From: Flavobacterium sp. 90
GTDB taxonomy: Bacteria > Bacteroidota > Bacteroidia > Flavobacteriales > Flavobacteriaceae
Reading direction: 5' to 3'
DNA: 64,000 bases
Assembly (NCBI RefSeq): GCF_004339525.1
Contig: NZ_SMGE01000001.1
Location: 6,262,001-6,326,000 of the forward strand
Shown here: piece by piece, positions 1 to 8,700 of the stretch
Position numbering within the stretch: the stretch's first letter is position 1
Layout: each line of letters begins with the position of its first letter
Translations under genes and position numbers: made by a program
The notes under the pieces: model-generated
Told to the model about the DNA's origin: nothing
Seen by the model: the letters and a program-made list of their open reading frames with translations, nothing else
Database searches by the model: none

Positions 1-3000
1 GCTATCAATGGTGTATTTGCTGCTAATGGTGTTCCGCCTGTTGCAGTTGCATACCAAACAACGTTAGGTTCGTTTACCAGAATGTTTGCTATAGTTGGCA
101 ATGCTGATAAACAGAATGTTTGTGTTGTATTTGGTGTTGTAATAATACCTGGTGTATTTACTTTTACTACAACTGCTAATCTTACAGGATTTTCACAACC
201 TGTAGCGCTTGAAACCACTCCGTAGTATGTTCCGGAAGCTAAAGCTGTCGTTGCAGGAATTGCTGTTCCGCCAGTTGCTGTACTGTACCAAATTACATTT
301 GCTTCGTTTACCTGAATATCAGAAACTTTTGGTGCATTTGTTGAACAAAAGTCTTGAGAAGCATCTGTCGTTGTTGGCGTAGGACTTGGTCCTGAAACTG
401 TAACAGTAACTTTCAAACGAGTTGTGCTTTCACATCCTGATACCGGATCTTTTATGTTTCCGTAATAAACACCAGTTGTTAAAGCAGTTGTCGGTGCAAT
501 TGCTGTTCCGCCTGTTAAAGCTGTATACCAAATTACATTAGGTTCGTTTACCTGAATGCTTGCAAATGTTGGTGCACTTACTGTACAGAAGCTTTGAGCT
601 GCATTAGTTGTTGTTGGATTAACTGTGTTTCCAATAGTAATTGTAACTTTTAATCTTGTGTTACTTTCACAACCCGTTACCGGATCTTTTATGGCTCCAA
701 AATAATCTCCATTTGCTAATGCTGTTGTTGGTGCAATCGCTGTTCCGCCTTTTAATGTGGCATACCAAACTACGTTACTTTCATTTACCTTAATATTAGA
801 AACTTTAGGAGAATCACCTGAACAGAAAACCTGAGTTGTTGCTGTTGTTGTAGGTGTTCCAGGATCTTTTATACTAATAGTTACCAGTAAACGAACTGAG
901 CTTTCACAACCTGTAGTTGCATCTTTTAGTGTTGCATAATAATTACCATTTGCCAATGCTGTTGTTGGAGCAATTGCTGTTCCGCCAGTTGCTGCATTGT
1001 ACCAAACGACATTACTTTGGTTCACCTGAATATTAGCTACTGTTGGCGCATTTACTAAACAGAAATCTTGTGTTGTATCTGTTGTAGTTGGTGTAGCAGG
1101 ATTTGTTACACTTACTGCGACTCTTAATCTTAATGCACTTTGACAAGTAGTTGCAGGATCTGAAATCGATGCGAAATAATTTCCTGTTGCTAAAGCTGTT
1201 GTTGGTGCAATTGCTGTTCCGCCTGTTGCTGTGGCATACCAAACTATACTTCCTGTTGTTGGTGTATCAACTTGAATATTAGCTACAGTTGGAGCATTTA
1301 CTAAACAGAAATCTTGTGTTGTATCTGTTGTAGTTGGTGTTCCCGGATCAGTTACTTTAATCGTAATCGCTAATCTAACTTTACTTTCACAAGTAGTTGT
1401 TGGATTTTTGATTGATGCGTAATAAGTTCCTGTTGTCAATGCTGTTGTTGATGGAATTGCTGTTCCGCCTGTCGCTGCATTGTACCAAACTATATTTGCT
1501 GCAACTGCTGGACTTACGTCGATTGTTGCAAAAGTCGGAGCATTTACTAAACAGAAATTCTGAGCTGTTTTTGTAATTACTGGCGTTCCAGGATCTGTTA
1601 CGTTAATTGTAATCGCTAATCTAACTTTACTTTCACAAGTTGTTGTTGGATTTTTAATTGCTGCATAATAAGTTCCTGAAGTCAATGCTGTGGTTGGAGC
1701 AATTGCTGTTCCGCCTGTTGCTGCACTGTACCAAACAATATTTGTCGCTGGACTTACGTCGATTGTTGCAAATGTTGGATTGTTGATCAAACAGAAATCC
1801 TGTGTTGTTTTAGTAATTACTGGTGTTCCAGGATCGGTTACGCTAATATTAATCGCTAATCTTACTTTACTTTCACAAGTAGTTGTCGGATTTTTGATCG
1901 ATGCATAATAAGTTCCTGTTGTCAATGCTGTAGTTGGAGCAATTGCTGTTCCGCCTGTTGCTGCACTGTACCAAACAATATTTGTCGCCGGACTTACGTC
2001 GATTGTGGCAAATGTTGGATTGTTGATCAAACAGAAATCCTGTGTAGTTTTTGTAATTACTGGCGTTCCAGGGTCAGTTACGTTAATTATGATCGCTAAT
2101 CTAACTTTACTTTCACAAGTAGTTGTTGGATTTTTAATCGATGCATAATAGGTTCCTGAAGTCAATGCTGTGGTAGATGGAATTGCTGTTCCGCCTGTTG
2201 CTGCATTGAACCAAATAATATTTGTCGCTGGACTTACGTCGATTGTGGCAAATGTTGGATTATTTATCAAACAGAAATCCTGAGTTGTTTTTGTAATTAC
2301 CGGTGTTCCAGGATCGGTTACGCTAATTGTAATCGCTAATCTAACTTTACTCTCACAAGTTGTTGTTGAATTTTTGATCGCTGCGTAATAAGTTCCTGAA
2401 GTCAATGCTGTAGTTGGAGCAATTGCTGTTCCGCCTGTTGCTGCATTGTACCAAACTATACTTCCTGTTGCTGGTGTATTAACTTGAATACTAGCTACAG
2501 TTGGAGCATTTACTAAACAGAAATCTTGTGTAGTATCTATTGTGGTTGGTGTTCCAGGATCAGTTACGCTAATTGTAATCGCTAATCTAACTTTACTTTC
2601 GCAAGTTGTTGTTGGATTTTTAATTGATGCGTAATAAGTTCCTGATGTCAATGCTGTGGTTGGAGCAATTGCTGTTCCACCAGTTGCCGCACTGTACCAA
2701 ACTATACTTCCTGTTGCTGGTGTATTTACCTGAATACTAGCTACAGTTGGAGCATTTACTAAACAGAAATCTTGTGTAGTATCTGTTGTAGTTGGTGTTC
2801 CAGGATCTGTTACGCTAATTGTAATCGCCAATCTAACTTTACTCTCACAAGTTGTTGTTGGATTTTTAATCGATGCATAATAGGTTCCTGAAGTCAATGC
2901 TGTCGTTGGAGCAATTGCTGTTCCGCCTGTCGCTGCACTGTACCAAACAATATTTGCTGCAACTGCTGGACTTGCATCAATCGTTGCAATTGTTGGATTG

Positions 3001-5700
3001 TTTATCAAACAGAAATCCTGAGTTGTTTTTGTAATTACTGGTGTTCCAGGATCTGTTACGCTAATTGTAATCGCCAATCTAACTTTACTTTCACAAGTTG
3101 TCGTTGGATTTTTGATCGACGCATAATAAGTTCCTGTTGTCAATGCTGTTGTAGATGGAATCGCTGTTCCGCCTGTTGCTGCACTGTACCAAACTATATT
3201 TGCTGCAACTGCTAGACTTACATCAATCGTTGCAAATGTTGGATTGTTTATCAAACAGAAATCCTGTGTTGTTTTGGTAATTACTGGTGTTCCAGGATCA
3301 GTTACGTTAATAGTAATCGCCAATCTAACTTTACTCTCACAAGTTGTTGTTGGATTTTTAATTGATGCGTAATAAGTTCCTGATGTTAATGCTGTAGTTG
3401 GAGCAATTGCTGTTCCTCCTGTTGCTGCACTGTACCAAACAATATTTGTCGCTGGACTTACGTCGATTGTGGCAAATGTTGGATTGTTTATCAAACAGAA
3501 ATCCTGTGTTGTTTTTGTAATTACTGGCGTTCCAGGGTCAGTTACATTAATCGTGATTGCCAATCTAACTTTACTTTCACAAGTTGTTGTTGGATTTTTA
3601 ATTGATGCGTAATAAGTTCCTGATGTCAATGCTGTCGTTGGAGCAATTGCTGTTCCGCCTGTCGCTGCACTGTACCAAACAATATTTGCTGCAACTGCTG
3701 GACTTACATCAATCGTTGCAATTGTTGGATTGTTTATCAAACAGAAATCCTGTGTTGTTTTGGTAATTACTGGTGTTCCAGGATCAGTCACATTAATAGT
3801 GATCGCTAATCTAACTTTACTTTCACAAGTTGTTGTTGGATTTTTGATCGATGCGTAATAAGTTCCTGATGTCAATGCTGTTGTTGGTGCAATTGCTGTT
3901 CCACCTGTTGCTGCATTGAACCAAATAATATTTGTCGCCGGACTTACGTCGATTGTGGCAAATGTTGGATTATTTATCAAACAGAAATCCTGAGTTGTTT
4001 TTGTAATTACTGGTGTTCCAGGGTCAGTTACACTAATTGTGATTGCCAATCTAACTTTACTCTCACAAGTAGTTGTTGGATTTTTGATCGATGCATAATA
4101 GGTTCCTGAAGTCAATGCTGTAGTTGGAGCAATTGCTGTTCCACCTGTTGCTGCATTGAACCAAATAATATTTGTCGCTGGACTTACGTCGATTGTGGCA
4201 AATGTTGGATTATTTATCAAACAGAAATCCTGTGTTGTTTTTGTAATTACTGGTGTTCCAGGATCAGTTACATTAATCGTGATTGCCAATCTAACTTTAC
4301 TTTCACAAGTTGTTGTTGGATTTTTGATCGATGCATAATAAGTTCCTGAAGTCAAAGCTGTAGTTGGAGCAATTGCTGTTCCGCCTGTTGCCGCATTGAA
4401 CCAAATAATATTTGTCGCCGGACTTACGTCGATTGTGGCAAATGTTGGATTGTTTATCAAACAGAAATCCTGTGTTGTTTTTGTAATTACTGGCGTTCCA
4501 GGATCAGTCACATTAATTGTGATTGCTAATCTAACTTTACTCTCACAAGTAGTTGTTGGATTTTTGATCGATGCATAATAAGTTCCTGAAGTCAAAGCTG
4601 TAGTTGGAGCAATTGCTGTTCCGCCTGTTGCTGCACTGTACCAAACAATATTTGTCGCTGGACTTACGTCGATTGTCGCAAATGTCGGTGCATTTACTAA
4701 ACAGAAATCCTGTGTTGTTTTTGTAATTATTGGTGTTCCAGGATCAGTTACATTAATTGTAATCGCTAATCTAACTTTACTCTCACAAGTTGTTGTTGGA
4801 TTTTTGATCGATGCATAATAAGTTCCTGAAGTCAATGCTGTAGTTGGAGCAATTGCTGTTCCGCCTGTTGCTGCATTGAACCAAATAATATTTGTCGCTG
4901 GACTTACGTCGATAGTCGCAAATGTTGGATTATTTATCAAACAGAAATCCTGTGTTGTTTTTGTAATTACTGGTGTTCCAGGATCAGTCACATTAATAGT
5001 GATCGCTAATCTAACTTTACTCTCACAAGTAGTTGTTGGATTTTTGATTGACGCGTAATAGGTTCCTGATGTCAATGCTGTAGTTGGAGCAATTGCTGTT
5101 CCGCCTGTTGCTGCATTGAACCAAATAATATTTGTAGCCGGACTTACGTCGATTGTGGCAAATGTTGGTGCATTTACTAAACAGAAATCCTGTGTTGTTT
5201 TTGTAATTACCGGTGTTCCAGGATCAGTCACATTAATTGTAATCGCTAATCTCACTTTACTTTCACAAGTTGTTGTTGGATTTTTGATCGAAGCATAATA
5301 AGTTCCTGATGTCAATGCTGTAGTTGGAGCAATTGCTGTTCCGCCTGTTGCCGCATTGAACCAAATAATATTTGTCGCCGGACTTACGTCGATTGTCGCA
5401 AATGTCGGTGCATTTACTAAACAGAAATCCTGTGTTGTTTTGGTAATTATTGGCGTTCCAGGATCTGTTACAGTTACAGTTACTAATAATCGAACTGAAC
5501 TTTCGCAACCAGTAGCTGGATTTTTGATCGCTCCATAATAAGGACCAGTCACTAAGGCAGTTGTTGTTGCTAATGCTGTTCCTCCTGATGATGCTGTGTA
5601 CCAAACTACATCTGCTTCATTTACCTGAAGACTTGCAACCGTTGGATTATTGATCAAACAAAAATCCTGAGTTGTATCATCAGTTGTTGGTGTAGCAGGA
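1..5700 (-). repeat. Tandem array of about 24 units of 240-249 bp inside the giant gene
   Basis: An anchor (revcomp of CAGAAATCC or close variants, coding for DFCL) recurs at roughly 110, 354, 591, 822, 1060, 1305, 1550, 1791, 2031, 2271, 2516, 2765, 3007, 3256, 3496, 3742, 3982, 4222, 4462, 4702, 4942, 5182, 5422 and 5660, that is 24 times. Units between about 1.3 and 5.5 kb are nearly identical at the DNA level, while the outermost ones have diverged. Lengths are multiples of three, so unit gain or loss keeps the frame. Each unit codes for an Ig-like fold with a WF/WY...GGTAI strand, SGTYYAS, and two Cys (CES and DFC) that could form a disulfide. Confidence 0.93.
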
Positions 5701-8700
5701 TCGTTAACAATTATAGTTGCTGTTTTAAGTTCTCCATTTTTATTAGGACAAGTAGTACTGCTTGAAACAGCTACATAATAAGTAATAGGACTCATCGCAG
5801 TTGTTAAACCTGAAGCTGTCAAAACTCCTGTACCACTTATTGTATAAGTTACTCCGCCAATTACTCCATTTGTGATAGGCTGTGTTTTATTGGCATCTAA
5901 ATACCATAAGAATACAGGACTTGTCAAAGTAGTTGTTGGTGTTAATACAGCATCTGTATCGTGACAAATTGTAGCATTGTCTACTACAATATCAGTTACA
6001 AGAGAAGTTGGAAGAATTGTAAATGTTACTAATTTTCTATCTGCAACTGCAGTTTCACAAAATTCATCTGAACTAAGTCCTACATAATAAGTATAGGTTC
6101 CGGGAACTAATCCTGTCAATACTAATTTAGAAGTTGTTTCGCCTGCAACCGCAACGCTTGTTGTTCCATTAAATTTATACCAGTGATATACCGGATTAGT
6201 AACTGTTGGTGTGGCAGCTAAAACCGCATCTAATGTTACTTTTCCGTCTTCGGCACAAATTATAGTACCATTTCCTCCGTTTATTGTCACATTTGCTATT
6301 TTAGCCGCAGGAGTTGTTGCTCTCACTATTACAGTAACTTCACCTCTTTCTAAAGCTGGGCAACCGTAACGAATTGGCTGAACATAATATTTATACGTAC
6401 CGGCAGCCAATGTTGCAGGAAGTGTAAAAGTTTGACCACTGGCTACTACATTTCCTCCTGTTGGAGAATCATACCATGCATAATTCGCACACGCTTTTGG
6501 TGGAACCGTGAGCGTTATATCCGCTCCGGGACAGACTGTGATTTTATTATCAGGATCACCTCCTATGACTTCGGTATTCGTTACACGATCGATCGTATGA
6601 ACTCTAAGTTGATCTAAAACACTTGCAACTCCTCCAAATGTAATAACAACTTTATCATATGGCTGAGTTTGAGGCGCAACAATTGTCATCGCCATTGTAT
6701 CTCCTGAAAGTAATTTTAAAGTCAATAAACTGCTTGTGTTTTGTATTGGTGCACCAACCGCAATATTCCCTGAATAAAGCTGAATTGTGAATCCTGTAAG
6801 CAAATTAAGATTTAAAATTGTTCCCGGTTTTGAGATTGTAATTCTTAAACTATCACCAACCATAGATGGTGTTCTGAATTTAGTAGTAAGCTCAGCAGCA
6901 GCAAGTACTCCAACTCCGCTAAACATTGTAGCATAAGTAGCAACATCGCCATCAGCAACGTTCCAGGCATTAGAAACACCAACAGTAGATGTTAATGCTC
7001 CAACTCCCAAATCTCTTACGCCAAAGAAAATATCTTCGATATCACCTTTTCCACAAGCAATTTGAGTTACTTGTTTACTATAATGTGCATCATAAACATT
7101 GATATTTTGTGCAAGACTAAGCACAGATCCTAATTGCACTCTAATACCATCATAAGCCTGAGGTCCTGAAGTATTAGAAGGAACAAATGTATATTCAAAT
7201 GAATTTTGACCTGGCAATAAGTTCAATAATGAACCTGATGCTGATTGTAAAGTTCCAATATCAATTGGATTATTAGAACCATCACGTTTCGTACCTACTA
7301 CAGATATGCTTTGTCCAACTGCAACTGCACTATTGGCTAAGCCTAATTTTACTGTTACAGGAGTACCTTTTGGAATTGTTGTTGGCCATTGCAAGTTTTG
7401 CCATGTAGTTCCAATTCCTAAAAGTCCTAAACCAGTAGTTATAGTAGAGAATGTGCTTGGATCACCATCAACCGCCAAAGGTCCGTTTGTTACACCGCCA
7501 GTAAGAACAGATCCTGATAATTCTGTAGTAGCATAAACTCTTTCAAATAAAGGATCACAATCTACCGGATCAATAACACTAACAGTTACTGTCTGACTAG
7601 TGGTACAAAGTGCAGCACTAGTAGCAATTACTGTATAAGTATAAACGCCTACAGTATTAAGAATCCCTGTATTATTTGAAGGTAAAGCATTCCCTTGAGG
7701 ATCATACCAGGTAATAGTTCCGTTTGATGTTGCAGCCAATGCCAGCGAAGATCCTTTTGTAATTACAATAGAACTTGTTACTCCAGTTAATGTTGGCAAT
7801 GGATTTACTGTCACTACGACCGGTAACTTAACAGATGGACAAGCTGACCCGACTGTTTGAGCCTGAATTGAATACGTTCCGCTAAGTGTGATATTCGCCG
7901 CAGCCTGATCTGTTATCGGATTATTTGACGGATCAAAGAAAGTATAAGTTGTATTTCCTGTTGTATCAAAATTTGTAATCGCATCTTTTAGATTTACTTT
8001 TGCACAACCACTAAATGGAGTTTGAACTGTTAAAGCTGAACCTGTTGGATAATTTACAACAACTTGTTTTAAAGTTCCGTTTACATTCTCACAAGTTCCT
8101 CCGTTAAGAACAGAAACATAATAAGTATAAGGAGCATTAGCAGCAATAAGTCCGCTGATAGTTAATGCATCAGTTGTACCGTCTTTTACATAAGTTACTC
8201 CCGCTACAGTTCCTGAAGTAATCTCAGTTGTTTTATTTTGATCAGTATAATATTTAAATCTAGCCCCTGCTAATGCAGATGTTGGAGCCAATACAATACC
8301 TCCAGCACAAGAAGCAGTCAAAGGACTAGTAATTGTAATATCCGTATCTGTTGGAATAGGTAAAACATTAACCGTAACAGGTTGACGAACACTATTAATA
8401 CAAGTTCCGCCACGAGTAGCTTCTAAATAATAAGTTGTAGTCGCACTTAATGGAAGAGTTGGATTAACAGCCACAATATTTCCTCCTGTTGGAGCATCAT
8501 ACCATGTAAAAGTTTCAGTTCCTGTAGACGAAGCCGTTAATGTTGCTGTTTGTCCTGCACAAATTGGAGCCGCTGCTCCAGTTATAATTGCATTTGGAAA
8601 TCTATAAGAAGCTCCATAAACGTTTAAAGTAGTTAATAAGCCAACTAATGCTCCTAATCTAATGTCAACTCGATCAAATGCAGCATTTGTTGGAAAACTA

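Noticed and set aside
1690..5604. Repeated 60-113 codon frames in the other frames of the tandem array, every 240 bp
   Set aside because: They are shadows of the giant gene: identical periodic copies, no independent start signals, and hydrophobic sequence that only mirrors the repeat.
1..5700. CRISPR-like array
   Set aside because: The period is 240 bp with no spacer-repeat alternation; it is a coding tandem repeat in one open frame.
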